From positions 1 to 64,000 of the forward strand of contig NZ_MKQD01000011.1 in the NCBI RefSeq assembly GCF_001913705.1: 64,000 bases of DNA, written 5' to 3'. Positions within the stretch are counted from its first letter, which is position 1, and each line of letters begins with the position of its first letter. The translations under genes were made by a program, and so were the position numbers. This stretch comes from Thalassotalea sp. PP2-459 (GTDB lineage Bacteria > Pseudomonadota > Gammaproteobacteria > Enterobacterales > Alteromonadaceae). Below are positions 27,161 to 36,839 of this stretch, piece by piece. Under the pieces are notes generated by a model. The model saw only the letters and a list, made by a program, of their open reading frames with translations. It made no database searches and was not told where the DNA came from.

Positions 27161-27189
27161 TTTATAGTTCAAATAGTAACCAATAACAA
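27161..27189 (-). promoter_or_regulatory. Predicted promoter of TonB receptor 2
   Basis: Minus-strand -35 TTGTTA (27189-27184), 17-bp spacer, -10 TATAAA (27166-27161). It is bracketed by operator-like sites at 27114-27128 and 27216-27227. Confidence 0.5.
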
Positions 27190-27215
27190 GGGGTATTTTT
27201 TAGTTGTTTTTGTTA

Positions 27216-27227
27216 TTGGTATTACAA
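27216..27227. promoter_or_regulatory. Operator-like site TTGGTATTACAA
   Basis: Differs from the inner 12 bases of the 27114 palindrome at one base of the right half. It lies just upstream of the predicted -35. Confidence 0.5.
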
Positions 27228-27405
27228 TGTGGCTATACATTATGGGTGGTAAGTCTTAGCTTAAAATCATTTTTTTTATTTATATGTGTTATTAGGTTTT
27301 GATTATAGTTAGCGAGGAAAGAGGTGTTAACAAAAGTGAGAAGTTGCAGTTGGTCTATCAATTATAGTAAGAAGGATTAGAGACTATATTGTTTAATGAT
27401 AAGTT

Positions 27406-27417
27406 TTGGCATTACCA
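27406..27417. promoter_or_regulatory. Operator-like site TTGGCATTACCA
   Basis: One mismatch from TTGGTATTACCA. It lies about 330 bp upstream of the receptor start. The rest of 27130-27460 has no gene. Confidence 0.4.
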
Positions 27418-27462
27418 TTTAGTCGTTTTACTGTTAATTATACTGATAAAGTGAGAACTAAA

Positions 27463-27488
27463 ATGCCGTTCACTAATGAGAACGGCAT
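27463..27488 (-). terminator. Rho-independent terminator of the PstS-like/porin/MCP unit
   Basis: Minus-strand stem ATGCCGTTC / GAACGGCAT with an 8-base loop, followed by TTTTAGTT, 37 bp after the stop at 27526. Confidence 0.82.
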
Positions 27489-27525
27489 GATGTTTTATTT
27501 TGTTAAAATGTACGTGAAAGGCTAT

Positions 27526-27936
27526 TTATTGTACAACTTTAACCGAGTCGTTTACTTTTTCACTTGAGATATAACCGATAGCATTAGGGTTTGCAGCTAC
27601 AAATGCGATTATTTCATCATCTGATGATAACTCTTTAGGTGGTTTTCCTTTGCCTGTAAAGATGAGTTTCGACCAATAGGCCTTCATTTGCGATTTATTT
27701 TTACCAATAAGCTTATCTTCAAACTCTTTACGAACACCATTACCATATTTGGTGTTAACAGGCTCAACAGAATTACCATTGGCGTAGGATTTATTTTTCC
27801 CTAAAAATATTCGACTGATATCGTTCTCGCTGATCTCACTCGTGTTATTCGGATTTACAATGACAGCAACATCGCCCAAGGAGGAAAAACTTAAGATTGA
27901 TAAATAAACAACTATACTTGTTTTTAATAATTTCAT
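27526..27936 (-). CDS. Small PstS-like periplasmic protein
   Basis: A 136-residue protein with a signal peptide (about residues 1-21, SFSSLGD). The mature part (ISENDISRIFLGKNKSYANG, then NPNAIGYISSEKV) matches the N-terminal lobe of phosphate-binding PstS-like proteins, which are normally twice as long. Such short forms are common in marine gammaproteobacteria and are often annotated as phosphate ABC transporter substrate-binding protein; whether it binds phosphate is uncertain because only one lobe is present. It is the last gene of a minus-strand unit with a porin (10 bp upstream) and a chemoreceptor, so it may be a ligand carrier for either. Confidence 0.78.
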   Translation of the reverse strand: MKLLKTSIVVYLSILSFSSLGDVAVIVNPNNTSEISENDISRIFLGKNKSYANGNSVEPVNTKYGNGVRKEFEDKLIGKNKSQMKAYWSKLIFTGKGKPPKELSSDDEIIAFVAANPNAIGYISSEKVNDSVKVVQ

Positions 27937-27946
27937 TGTTGTCTCC

Positions 27947-29086
27947 TTAAAAAACCGTTACTAATGCCATACGGAATAATCCTGCATCATAACTACTATC
28001 AGTTTCATTTTCAAAATCGGTATATTCAAATTTTACGGCGGCAGAATCATGGAAGTCATAACGTACGCCAAACGTTAAATAATTTTCTTTTGATATTTGA
28101 TTGGTTATTATTTCTTCTGTAGTCCCTTTGAGAAAATCAAGCGTAGGGGCAATACCATAAGGTACACCTGAAGTGTAGTTGGGCATTGCGTTGTCATCTT
28201 TACCGTAGGTTAAGTGTAATAAAACACGATCAAACTGGTATCCCGTCATTACATAATATGACTCTTCTTCTACAAGCGGTGAGTTGTCAATGTCTAAGTT
28301 GGTATATTCGCCAACAATTTGAAGATTATCAAAATGCATTTGAAAGCCGAATTCCAGAAATGAAGCATCATCTTCCGCAATATTAGTTTGTTGAGCAATG
28401 TCATTAAACCCTGCTTGTTGCCACCCTGCTGATAAAGTTTGTAAGTCTGTTAAGGGTATAGACACGTCTGCAACAAAATAACTGGCTCTAAGGGTTAACC
28501 AATCGTATACGAAAGTAGATGACAGGCCTGTAAGGCCGGTAATATCTGGTTTAACCTGCTGACCAAATGCTTCAATGTCATCGGTATTTCTGCCATAGAT
28601 GCCATGAAATGTAGCGTCTACGTTACCAAAAGATGTTGTGTAAATACCACCAAGCCCATCGAAAGTATCAAAAATTAAATCGTACACACCTTTCGGAGGA
28701 GAAATCCACGGGTAAGCATATGATACATCTAAATAATCAGAATACATGTAAAAGGGGGCGCGTTGTCTACCCGCAAGAATCCGAAACTCGTCTGAAGCAT
28801 CATAACTCACATAAGCCCATTTAAATTCTGGATCCCAATCATCAGCGCCTTTTGCTGTTAATTGAAGTGTTACACCTAAGCCGTTGTCTAAATCACTTGA
28901 TGCTTGTAAGGCAAATAATGAGCCTTGTTTAAAATCAAGGTTATCATCAAAGTTATAAAGTTGATCTTTACTCGATGTAGTCATGCCGCCTACAACAGAA
29001 GCAAATCCATTAAAGGTAATATCTGCATGTGCTGCTGACGAAGTTAAGGCACTTAACGTAGCCAAACATATGAATGTTTTTTTCAT
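27947..29086 (-). CDS. Outer-membrane porin-like beta-barrel protein
   Basis: A 379-residue protein with a signal peptide ending AAHA and a mature N-terminus DITFNGFASVVGG typical of Alteromonadales porins. Alternating strands run to the C-terminal MALVTVF with a terminal Phe for BAM recognition. The motif FRILAGRQRAPFYMYSDYLDVSYAYPW is conserved in style with trimeric porins, but substrate cannot be read from sequence. It is placed between a chemoreceptor and a PstS-like protein, so phosphate or another anion is one possibility. Confidence 0.82.
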   Translation of the reverse strand: MKKTFICLATLSALTSSAAHADITFNGFASVVGGMTTSSKDQLYNFDDNLDFKQGSLFALQASSDLDNGLGVTLQLTAKGADDWDPEFKWAYVSYDASDEFRILAGRQRAPFYMYSDYLDVSYAYPWISPPKGVYDLIFDTFDGLGGIYTTSFGNVDATFHGIYGRNTDDIEAFGQQVKPDITGLTGLSSTFVYDWLTLRASYFVADVSIPLTDLQTLSAGWQQAGFNDIAQQTNIAEDDASFLEFGFQMHFDNLQIVGEYTNLDIDNSPLVEEESYYVMTGYQFDRVLLHLTYGKDDNAMPNYTSGVPYGIAPTLDFLKGTTEEIITNQISKENYLTFGVRYDFHDSAAVKFEYTDFENETDSSYDAGLFRMALVTVF

Positions 29087-29110
29087 AATGATTTCCTATG
29101 GTATTGCGCA

Positions 29111-30730
29111 CTACACTTTAAATTGTAGTGCTATTTCTTCAAGTTTTGACGCAAGGTTGGTTAACTCATCACTGACAGAGGCAATTTCAGTGGTTGCATT
29201 AGAGGCATCTTGTGCACATTGTTGAATATCATCAACGTGTTCAACCATTACGGTTGAAATGGAAGTTTGCTGTTGGGTTGAATTGGCAATTTGATCATTC
29301 ATTTGCGAAATAATATTTATTGCTTCTGTTATTTCTAATAGACTATTTCCTGCTTGATTGGCACTGTTAACACTACTTTCCACACCGGTAATTGATGTTT
29401 CCATGGTATTCACCGCATTGCGTGCTGCGCTTTGTAGCTGCTCAATCATTTGGTTAATTTGTTCAGTCGATTCTTGCGTACGTGAAGCTAACCCTCTCAC
29501 TTCGTCAGCAACTACAGCAAACCCTCGGCCTTGTTCACCAGCCCTTGCCGCTTCAATAGCGGCGTTTAGCGCTAAAAGATTCGTTTGTTCAGCAATGCCC
29601 TTAATTACATCAAGCACTACATTGACTTTATTGGTATCTTCATTGAGTTGATTAATAATTTCAGAAGATTCTTTTATCACGTCAGACAACTGCCTTATTT
29701 CTATCACTGTTTGATCGACAACATTTTTGCCGTTTTCTGCCTCCGAATTGGCATTTTGTGCAGATGTTACAGCATCAGCAGCATTTGATGTGATGGTATT
29801 AACACTATGACTCATTTCTTCTACGGATGATTTCGACGCAGAAATACTGTCGTTTTGTCGATTAAAAGAATTAATGGTTTCATTAGATAGTCGCTGAATA
29901 TTATTGGCGGTATTTGCAAGAGGTACCGCAGTGTCTACTACGCGTTTTATTACTCCCTGTAATTTTTCAATAAAATTATTAAACCAAAAAACCAAGTCAC
30001 CAATTTCATCTTGGCTGTTAGTTTTTAAGCGAACGGTTAAGTCACCGTTATCTTGAGCAATATTTTTTAGTGAGGCGATCACATTTTTCAAGCTGTTACT
30101 GATAGATGAAGTAATTGGAATTGCAACGCTAAATAATACAAGTATAGTGATTATTCCAATGGTAATCCCAATAGTGACAGTAGAAGAAACCTTGCTATTG
30201 ACGGATTCGAAGGCCTCGTTAAATGCTTTATTTTTACTGCTTTTGAATGCTTGTAATTTAGTTTGTAAGGTATTTAATTTATCTGCCATTGCTGATGAGC
30301 GTGCGCCTAACGTTTCAAAGTCCATACTGCCATCAACCATTTCACTTGATAAGGTAAATGCCTGTTGGTAATAATCTTCGAAATCGCTAATCAGTTGCTT
30401 GATGGTTGATGAATGAGCTGGATCAAGGCTAGCTGTTTGTTTAACGTTTTGTCGAAAGTCATCAGCATAGCCGTTGGCGGTTTCCAGCATTTCTTGCTCA
30501 CCCATAGTAACGGCATTGCCTAATGTTTCTTTTATTTTATCTAGGTGGTTTAAAGCATACTTAGAAGACTCTAAATATTTATATTCAATGGCATAAGCGC
30601 GTTCAAGTTGATTCACAATTTGCGACATCGCCGTCATACTGGTGATTAAATAAATTAAAAAACCTATCGTGCCTACAATTGGAATCGTGAGAATTTTGAA
30701 TCGAATCGATAGTTTATTTAGTACAAACAT
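29111..30730 (-). CDS. Methyl-accepting chemotaxis protein
   Basis: A 539-residue chemoreceptor with TM1 (about 12-33), a periplasmic helical sensor of about 150 residues, TM2 (about 184-206), HAMP (about 208-260) and a cytoplasmic signalling domain. The hairpin tip is intact ([21 protein letters not shown]). The sensor domain is helical and short, of the four-helix-bundle kind, without a Cache or PAS signature, so it may bind a ligand directly or sense a periplasmic binding protein. It lies 24 bp upstream of the porin gene on the same strand and is probably cotranscribed with it and the PstS-like gene. Confidence 0.93.
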   Translation of the reverse strand: MFVLNKLSIRFKILTIPIVGTIGFLIYLITSMTAMSQIVNQLERAYAIEYKYLESSKYALNHLDKIKETLGNAVTMGEQEMLETANGYADDFRQNVKQTASLDPAHSSTIKQLISDFEDYYQQAFTLSSEMVDGSMDFETLGARSSAMADKLNTLQTKLQAFKSSKNKAFNEAFESVNSKVSSTVTIGITIGIITILVLFSVAIPITSSISNSLKNVIASLKNIAQDNGDLTVRLKTNSQDEIGDLVFWFNNFIEKLQGVIKRVVDTAVPLANTANNIQRLSNETINSFNRQNDSISASKSSVEEMSHSVNTITSNAADAVTSAQNANSEAENGKNVVDQTVIEIRQLSDVIKESSEIINQLNEDTNKVNVVLDVIKGIAEQTNLLALNAAIEAARAGEQGRGFAVVADEVRGLASRTQESTEQINQMIEQLQSAARNAVNTMETSITGVESSVNSANQAGNSLLEITEAINIISQMNDQIANSTQQQTSISTVMVEHVDDIQQCAQDASNATTEIASVSDELTNLASKLEEIALQFKV

Positions 30731-30865
30731 TAAATTTATTTTCCATAGTTAATAGCGAATATATCGCCTTATATAGTTGATTGTAGTAGCCATTTTAAAA
30801 AATGCGAATGATGCGCACTTTTTTTAATACAATTATAATATCTTTTAAAAGAAGAGCTTCAATAC

Positions 30866-31117
30866 ATGGCAAAACCTAATACGAAAGGACCGAGCAGAAC
30901 AGTTGATATTTCTTGTGCTGCTTGTCAGTGCAAATTATTTAAATACAGAAAAGGCGGAAAAGGAGCACTAATAAAGTGTTTTACGGAACGAATCGCTCAA
31001 GATCATACCGAAAAGTTAGGTGAATGCCCTCAATGCCATCAAACGTTTGCAAGAGAAGCGTTAATTCGAGGAGTACCCGCACTTAAAATGATTGGCAATA
31101 AGGTTCGTTTCAAATAG
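30866..31117 (+). CDS. Small zinc-ribbon protein, unknown function
   Basis: An 83-residue basic protein with two Cys pairs (CAAC at 17-20 and CPQC at 54-57) that would form a zinc ribbon; an extra Cys22 and Cys38 lie between. No signal peptide or other domain is seen, so it is probably cytoplasmic. Ribbons of this size often bind nucleic acid or a protein partner, but the function is unknown. It stands alone, with AGAAGAGC upstream, divergent from the chemoreceptor gene. Confidence 0.78.
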   Translation: MAKPNTKGPSRTVDISCAACQCKLFKYRKGGKGALIKCFTERIAQDHTEKLGECPQCHQTFAREALIRGVPALKMIGNKVRFK

Positions 31118-31226
31118 CGGTTGATATGTTTATTGAAATGGTTGATGAATTATTTAATGATTACCATCATGTGAGAATATCGCTACACTAACTTAATGAA
31201 CATTAACCATTTAAAAGCGCAAACCG

Positions 31227-31973
31227 ATGATCATTCAAAAAAATGTTATTGATATAAATACGGCTACAGGGCCTATGCGAACTTATATTTATCGCCCACA
31301 AGCTGGCGGCAAGTATCCTAGCATTATTTTTTATTCTGAAATTTTTCAACAAACAGCGCCGATTGCCAGAACGGCAGCGATTATGGCCGGTCATGGCTTT
31401 GTTGTTTTAGTACCGGAAGTCTTTCACGAATTAAACCCGCTAGGAACAGTGCTCGGTTATGACGATGAAGGCAAGGATAAGGGAAATAATGATAAATGGG
31501 CAAAGCCGTTAGAAAGCCATGACACAGATACCAAGGCGTTGGTGGAATTTATAAATCAGCAAACCTATTGTACCGGGGCTATAGGTACAATGGGCGTGTG
31601 TATTGGTGGTCATTTAGCTTACCGTGCGGCATTAAATAGTAAGGTATTCTCTGCGGTGTGTTTATATGCAACCGATATTCATTCAAATACGCTTCCTTGC
31701 GAAGAGCATAATGATTCATTAACGCGTACGCCTGATATAAAAGGTGAGTTAATGATGATTTGGGGTAAACAAGACCCACATGTACCTGACGAAGGTAGAA
31801 TGAAGATACACAAAAAGTTACTTAATTCAGCCAATACGTTCACCTGGCATGAATTTAATGCACAACACGCGTTTATGCGTGATGAAGGCGACAGATACGA
31901 TCCTGCGTTAGCATTACGTGTTAATGGAATGTCAGTAGAGTTTTTTAATCGAACACTAACAAAAACAGCATAA
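31227..31973 (+). CDS. Dienelactone hydrolase family protein
   Basis: A 248-residue alpha/beta-hydrolase with the DLH nucleophile elbow GVCIGG (Cys125) and triad members Asp183 (KQDPH) and His214 (NAQHAF). The Cys nucleophile and length are typical of carboxymethylenebutenolidase relatives, but most family members act on unknown esters or lactones and there is no aromatic-degradation context here. No signal peptide is present. It is a single gene ahead of lolC. Confidence 0.85.
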   Translation: MIIQKNVIDINTATGPMRTYIYRPQAGGKYPSIIFYSEIFQQTAPIARTAAIMAGHGFVVLVPEVFHELNPLGTVLGYDDEGKDKGNNDKWAKPLESHDTDTKALVEFINQQTYCTGAIGTMGVCIGGHLAYRAALNSKVFSAVCLYATDIHSNTLPCEEHNDSLTRTPDIKGELMMIWGKQDPHVPDEGRMKIHKKLLNSANTFTWHEFNAQHAFMRDEGDRYDPALALRVNGMSVEFFNRTLTKTA

Positions 31974-32047
31974 TAGGCGTTATTAACTCAGCGTTTGTTA
32001 TGTTATGCTTGGCTGATTCAAATAGCTTAATTTAGCATAGAAAAATA

Positions 32048-33274
32048 ATGTTTCAGCCGGTTAGTTTCTTTATCGGACTTCGTTATAGCAGAAGTCGCCA
32101 GCGTTCAGGCTTTGTTTCCTTTATTACTTTTTTCTCTATTGTGGGTATTTTACTGGGCGTCAGCGCGCTCATTACGGTAGTTTCTGTAATGAATGGTTTT
32201 GAAGGGGAATTAAAAAAACGTATTTTAGGTATTGTGCCGCATGTGTTGGTCAGTGAAAATAATCAGCCGATGAATCATTGGCGCGATTTACACACGAAAC
32301 TTTCCACACTTGAACACGTCACTCATGTCACTCCAATTATTGAAACAGAAGCGTTAGTGTTATCCAATAAAACGCTGCGTGGCGTGCTGTTACAAGGTAT
32401 TGAACCTAATGAAGAAAGAAATAATATTGTTTTCAATCATATGGTTGCAGGGCAGTTAAGTTATCTAACCAATCAAAAGTACTCCGTTATTCTTGGCCAA
32501 TCATTAGCACAAAAGTTATCTGTTTCAATGGGGGATACCATTCGTGTTGTGGTACCCGAAAAAACCTTATTCACCCCCATGGGACGCATTCCAGTACAAC
32601 GCACGTTTACCATTAGTGGTATTTTTAATATGCGCTCACAAGTAGATGATTGGGTTATTTATATTCATCGTCGAGATGCTAGTAAGTTACTGCGCTATCC
32701 TGCAGATTCCATTAGCCATTTACGTTTATACTTAGATGACGCTTTTGCTGCTGATTCTCTGGTTGAAGCTAACCAAAACGACTTTTCAAACTACCAATTT
32801 AGTACATGGCGTTCAACGCAGGGTACGTTATTTTCGGCTGTTAGTATGGAAAAAAACATGATGTGGCTAATGCTAAGTTTAATTATAGCTGTTGCTGCCT
32901 TCAATATTGTTTCTGCGTTAGTAATGGTTGTAATTGATAAACAAGGAGAAATCGCTATTTTACAAACCTTTGGTATGGATAGAAGCGGTATTATCAAGAT
33001 TTTTATGGCGCAAGGGCTTATTAATGGTGTTTGGGGCGTTATGTTGGGTACCATTTTCGGGGTGATATTAACGTTAAATTTAAATAACCTGATAACGTAT
33101 TTTAATATTAATATGTTTGGTAGTGGTTTCTCGCAGTCTCTACCTATTAACATGCAGTTGAGTGATATTTTTATGATTTCTTTCACGGCATTAGCGATGA
33201 GTTTCATTGCAACGCTATACCCTGCCTATCGTGCATCACTTACCCAGCCTGCGGAGGTACTTCGTAATGAGTAA
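32048..33274 (+). CDS. lolC: Lipoprotein-releasing ABC transporter permease LolC
   Basis: A 408-residue inner-membrane protein with four TM segments (one near residues 24-50, three in the last 140 residues) around a large periplasmic domain. N-terminal [23 protein letters not shown] and the C-terminal FtsX-like segment are characteristic. With LolD and LolE it extracts outer-membrane lipoproteins and hands them to LolA. The assignment C rather than E rests on first place in the operon. It overlaps lolD by 8 bases. The many lipoproteins in the alginate locus would be clients. Confidence 0.93.
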   Translation: MFQPVSFFIGLRYSRSRQRSGFVSFITFFSIVGILLGVSALITVVSVMNGFEGELKKRILGIVPHVLVSENNQPMNHWRDLHTKLSTLEHVTHVTPIIETEALVLSNKTLRGVLLQGIEPNEERNNIVFNHMVAGQLSYLTNQKYSVILGQSLAQKLSVSMGDTIRVVVPEKTLFTPMGRIPVQRTFTISGIFNMRSQVDDWVIYIHRRDASKLLRYPADSISHLRLYLDDAFAADSLVEANQNDFSNYQFSTWRSTQGTLFSAVSMEKNMMWLMLSLIIAVAAFNIVSALVMVVIDKQGEIAILQTFGMDRSGIIKIFMAQGLINGVWGVMLGTIFGVILTLNLNNLITYFNINMFGSGFSQSLPINMQLSDIFMISFTALAMSFIATLYPAYRASLTQPAEVLRNE

Positions 33275-33962
33275 TGGTTTGATTTGTAAACAACTTACTA
33301 AAGTTTACCAACAAGGAACAATGGAAACTTCTGTATTACAGGGGGTTGATCTTACTGTTGCATCTGGTGAGTTATTAGCGATAGTAGGTAGCTCTGGCAG
33401 TGGCAAGAGTACGCTTTTGCATTTGGCCGGTGGGTTAGATAGCCCTAGTTCAGGACAAGTATTTATCAATGGCACTGACATTCATACATTAAGCGAGAAA
33501 AAGAAAGCAAAGTTTAGAAATCAACATATTGGTTTTATTTATCAGTTTCACCACCTAATGATGGAGTTTTCCGCGTTAGAAAATGTGGCAATGCCATTGT
33601 TGATCCGAGGCCTACAGGAAAATGAAGCTGAGAAGTTAGCCTCTGAAATGTTAGCGCAAGTAGGATTGTCTCATCGTTTAGCACATCGTCCTTCAGAATT
33701 ATCGGGTGGAGAAAGACAACGGGTTGCGATTGCTCGGGCTTTAGTGACAAAGCCGGCATTAGTGTTGGCCGATGAACCAACGGGTAATTTAGACTTCGAT
33801 ACTGCTGAGCAAATTTATCAACTGTTGAAAACGCTCAATCGCACATTAAATACCAGCTTCATTATTGTTACACATGATTTAACCTTGGCAGCAAAAATGG
33901 ATAGACAAATTAAATTAGATCATGGTGTGCTTGTTAATGTAGAAGAGCTAGTCGATGGCTAA
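33267..33962 (+). CDS. lolD: Lipoprotein-releasing ABC transporter ATPase LolD
   Basis: A 231-residue ABC ATPase with Walker [10 protein letters not shown], signature [15 protein letters not shown], Walker [12 protein letters not shown] and switch His (VTHD). It energises lipoprotein release by LolC/LolE. The start at ATG 33267 overlaps the lolC end by 8 bases; a longer frame from 33207 would run into lolC and is not favoured. Confidence 0.95.
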   Translation: MSNGLICKQLTKVYQQGTMETSVLQGVDLTVASGELLAIVGSSGSGKSTLLHLAGGLDSPSSGQVFINGTDIHTLSEKKKAKFRNQHIGFIYQFHHLMMEFSALENVAMPLLIRGLQENEAEKLASEMLAQVGLSHRLAHRPSELSGGERQRVAIARALVTKPALVLADEPTGNLDFDTAEQIYQLLKTLNRTLNTSFIIVTHDLTLAAKMDRQIKLDHGVLVNVEELVDG

Positions 33963-35211
33963 ATCACTCAGTTATTTTTTAGCAAGACGCTATATCAGCC
34001 AGAAAAAAAATAGTGGTTTTGCCTCTTTTATTTCTGCATCATCAACCATTGGAATAGCGCTTGGCGTTGCCATCTTAATTTTGGTGTTAAGTGCTATGAA
34101 TGGGTTTGAAAGGGCATTAGCGCAACATTTATTATCTGTGGTTCCCCATGCAGAACTTGTTAGCGTCAATGAACCGATAAATCATTGGCAACAGCAAGTA
34201 AATAATGCCAATCAACAACCAAATGTTGTGGCTGCAGCTCCGTTAATAAAAGTACAAGGAATGTTGCAACATAAAGATAAGTTAAAGGGCGTAGAGTTAA
34301 GTGGCGTTGATGTACAACTGGAACAGCAAGTCTCGGCAATTTCACATCATATGGTCGATGGTGATTGGCAACATTTATTAAAAGAAAACAGCATTATTAT
34401 TGGACAAGCCACTGCTGATAAATTAGGTGTGAAAGTCGGTGAGCAGTTACAAATTCTATTGCCGCCTATGCGTCAAGAAGTGCAAGTAAAACGTCAATTT
34501 AATGCGATGAGCAAACGCAATGCTACTGTCGTTGGAATATTTAAGTTTGGTGGTGAGATAGATGCACAACAAGCGTATATTTCGCTATCTCAAGGTCAGG
34601 ATATTATGCACTATGAGTCTCATCAGGTGCAGAGTATTCGCTTAACGGTTGAGCAAGTATTCGATGCGGCGAAAGTTGCAAAGCAAGTTGCTTATAAAAC
34701 AGATGCTTATGTGTATATTTATGATTGGACCTATTCTCAAGGGCATTTATATAACGATATTCAACTTGTCAGAATGGTGATGTTTATTGTCTTAGTGCTT
34801 GTGATTGCGGTAGCAAGTTTTAATATTGTTTCAACCTTGATTATGGCCGTAAACGATAAAAAAAGTGATATCGCAATTTTAAAAACCATGGGCGCGCGTT
34901 CTCAAACCATTATGATGACATTTATACTACAGGGGTTAAGGAATGGACTTGTTGGTACCTTCATTGGTGGTATTGTCGGCACAGTACTCGCGCTAAATTT
35001 AACTGACATTGCGCGAATTTTAGAATCTTTTTTTGGCGCTAAGTTATTATCAGGCGATGTATACTTTGTCGATTATTTACCGACAGAAGTGAATAGTGCT
35101 GACATCTATCTAACTGTTTGCACGGCGTTGTTGCTAACGTTAGTGGCTACTGTTTACCCCGCATGGCGAGCAACGAAAATTGATCCTGCCCAAGTGTTGG
35201 GCCAAGTATAA
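33955..35211 (+). CDS. lolE: Lipoprotein-releasing ABC transporter permease LolE
   Basis: A 418-residue paralogue of LolC with the same four-TM FtsX-like layout (N-terminal [21 protein letters not shown]-terminal [18 protein letters not shown]). Its start overlaps lolD by 8 bases. It closes the lolCDE operon. In Pseudomonas the next genes are DUF2062 and comEC; here the stress-response block intervenes. Confidence 0.93.
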   Translation: MAKSLSYFLARRYISQKKNSGFASFISASSTIGIALGVAILILVLSAMNGFERALAQHLLSVVPHAELVSVNEPINHWQQQVNNANQQPNVVAAAPLIKVQGMLQHKDKLKGVELSGVDVQLEQQVSAISHHMVDGDWQHLLKENSIIIGQATADKLGVKVGEQLQILLPPMRQEVQVKRQFNAMSKRNATVVGIFKFGGEIDAQQAYISLSQGQDIMHYESHQVQSIRLTVEQVFDAAKVAKQVAYKTDAYVYIYDWTYSQGHLYNDIQLVRMVMFIVLVLVIAVASFNIVSTLIMAVNDKKSDIAILKTMGARSQTIMMTFILQGLRNGLVGTFIGGIVGTVLALNLTDIARILESFFGAKLLSGDVYFVDYLPTEVNSADIYLTVCTALLLTLVATVYPAWRATKIDPAQVLGQV

Positions 35212-35237
35212 GTTCGTCAATGGATCTGCTTCTAAGG

Positions 35238-35267
35238 TGATCTTTATCCTTTATTAAGACGTAACGG
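35238..35267 (+). promoter_or_regulatory. Predicted ECF-sigma promoter for DUF2878-CHI-DUF3833
   Basis: -35 TGATCT (35238-35243), 18-bp spacer ending CG, -10 TAACGG (35262-35267), 28 bp before the DUF2878 ATG. It matches the other promoters at 37762, 37959 and 38589. Confidence 0.68.
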
Positions 35268-35295
35268 TAATTAATATCACCAATTTTTTACCGTT

Positions 35296-35793
35296 ATGTT
35301 GATCCACTTTATCTTGTTTAATTTACTATGGTTGGCGTTAGTCATTTACGGCAATGCTGCAATAATCTTAGCTTTACTTTGGTTGGGTGCTTTTGCATGG
35401 CACAAGAAACTGACGAGGCATGAATTTTATTTAGCTGCTGTTATCACCTTTCTCGGGATTAGTATAGATAACATTTTAACTGTCTTAGGCATCTTTAGAT
35501 TCCCTAACGAAACATTTATTCCTTATTGGCTAATAGTACTTTGGGCATGCTTTAGTTGTCTTTTATTGCGAGCGCCACAACAACTCAAAACGACTCGTTG
35601 GTTACAGGTAACGCTACCCATGTTCTTTGCGCCCTTAAGCTATTTTGTCGGCTTTCAGTTATCAGCCGTCAAGTTTGCTTGGGGTGTACTACCGACGATG
35701 TTATTGCTGTCTGTTATTTGGCCATTATTTATCATGTTAGCGTTCTCGTTAGAAAACTATTTGCTTGACAAGGAGCGTCACCGTGTCAGCTAA
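35296..35793 (+). CDS. DUF2878 inner-membrane protein
   Basis: A 165-residue, strongly hydrophobic protein with five or six predicted TM helices and no obvious active site. The family (DUF2878) is uncharacterised but recurs in Proteobacteria beside chalcone-isomerase-like, DUF3833, cyclopropane-synthase and ChrR genes, which is the case here. It begins the three-gene unit; its end overlaps the next gene by 11 bases. A role in a membrane lipid or envelope stress process is inferred from that company. Confidence 0.8.
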   Translation: MLIHFILFNLLWLALVIYGNAAIILALLWLGAFAWHKKLTRHEFYLAAVITFLGISIDNILTVLGIFRFPNETFIPYWLIVLWACFSCLLLRAPQQLKTTRWLQVTLPMFFAPLSYFVGFQLSAVKFAWGVLPTMLLLSVIWPLFIMLAFSLENYLLDKERHRVS

Positions 35794-36304
35794 ATCTATC
35801 GTATTTCTATGCTTATTAATGATGAGTACGGCACAAGCTAATCTATTGGCTATCAACAAGATTAAATCAGAATTAACACAAGTTGGTAAGGCGACCTTCT
35901 CATTCATGTTTTGGGATATTTATGAAAGTAAACTTTATACACAAGACGGGAGTTACAGCACAACTTCAAACCAACCTTTATTGCTGGACATTCATTATTT
36001 GAAAGATATTACACGGGATGATTTACTCGAAAATACCGTAGAGCAATGGCAATACTTAGGTTTTACAAAGGAGCAGTATGGTAAGTATCTTGATACTTTG
36101 CGTGTTCTTTGGCCAAACATTGAGAAGGGTGATTCCTTAGCTTTGCTTTATGCCAATAATCAAAGTCATTTTTATTTTAATGGTGAATTACTTGGCACAA
36201 TAGAAGATACAAAATTTGCAGAGGTATTTCTTGCAATATGGCTTTCTGAAAAAACAAGTCAGCCAGCACTTCGCAAACGTCTAATAGGAGAAATCAATGA
36301 ATAA
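35783..36304 (+). CDS. Exported chalcone-isomerase-like protein
   Basis: A 173-residue protein with a signal peptide (core SIVFLCLLMMSTAQA) and a CHI-like fold seen in the motif set FMFWDIYESKLYTQDG, PLLLDIHYLKDI and ANNQSHFYFNGELLGTIED. Bacterial CHI-like domains lack flavonoid substrates; eukaryotic relatives (FAP) bind fatty acids, so lipid binding is a fair guess. The start chosen is GTG 35783, because AAGGAG lies 7 bases upstream; the TTG at 35765 would have no good site. It overlaps DUF2878 by 11 and DUF3833 by 8 bases, so the three are translationally coupled. Confidence 0.82.
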   Translation: MSAKSIVFLCLLMMSTAQANLLAINKIKSELTQVGKATFSFMFWDIYESKLYTQDGSYSTTSNQPLLLDIHYLKDITRDDLLENTVEQWQYLGFTKEQYGKYLDTLRVLWPNIEKGDSLALLYANNQSHFYFNGELLGTIEDTKFAEVFLAIWLSEKTSQPALRKRLIGEINE

Positions 36305-36839
36305 TGTATTAACGTCTTTAGTCATTGCCACTTGTTTAATCGGTTGCAGCAGTGATGTGAGTGATTATCGAAATACCTCACCTAAATTAGACATTAAAAG
36401 CTATTTTTCGGGCAAGCTCGTGGGTTGGGGCATGGTTAATAAGTACAACAATAAAGTATCACGTCGATTCTGCGTTGAAATTATTGGCACTTGGCTGGGT
36501 AATAAAGGTGAACTTGATGAAACGTTTTATTTTTTAGATGGTGAAGTGTCTAAGCGTGTTTGGCAACTTAACCTTGAAGCTAATGGTAAATATAATGGTC
36601 AAGCCCATGATGTAATAGGCACTGCTAAAGGGCAACAAGTTGGTATGGCGTTTAATTGGCAATATGAGCTCGATATTCCGATTGATAACGATGTGATCCG
36701 GTTCTCAATGGATGACTGGATGTATCAATTAGATGACAATCGCGTGATGAATAAAACTGCCATGAATAAGTACGGAATAACGGTTGCACATATAACGTTA
36801 TTTTTCGATAAGTCTGTTCAACAGTGCTCTAATCGCTAA
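36297..36839 (+). CDS. DUF3833 family lipoprotein
   Basis: A 180-residue lipoprotein (IGCSS, Cys17). The mature domain (DIKSYFSGKLVGWGMV, then FDKSVQQC at the end) is typical of DUF3833, a family of unknown function with a lipocalin-like strand pattern. It overlaps the CHI-like gene by 8 bases. Its 3' end overlaps the convergent epimerase gene by 11 bases, with no terminator between them, so antisense interference is possible. Confidence 0.82.
   Translation: MNNVLTSLVIATCLIGCSSDVSDYRNTSPKLDIKSYFSGKLVGWGMVNKYNNKVSRRFCVEIIGTWLGNKGELDETFYFLDGEVSKRVWQLNLEANGKYNGQAHDVIGTAKGQQVGMAFNWQYELDIPIDNDVIRFSMDDWMYQLDDNRVMNKTAMNKYGITVAHITLFFDKSVQQCSNR

Noticed and set aside
32791-33207. 138-residue antisense ORF in lolC
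   Set aside because: It is the complement of the hydrophobic TM-coding part of lolC and has no ribosome binding site.
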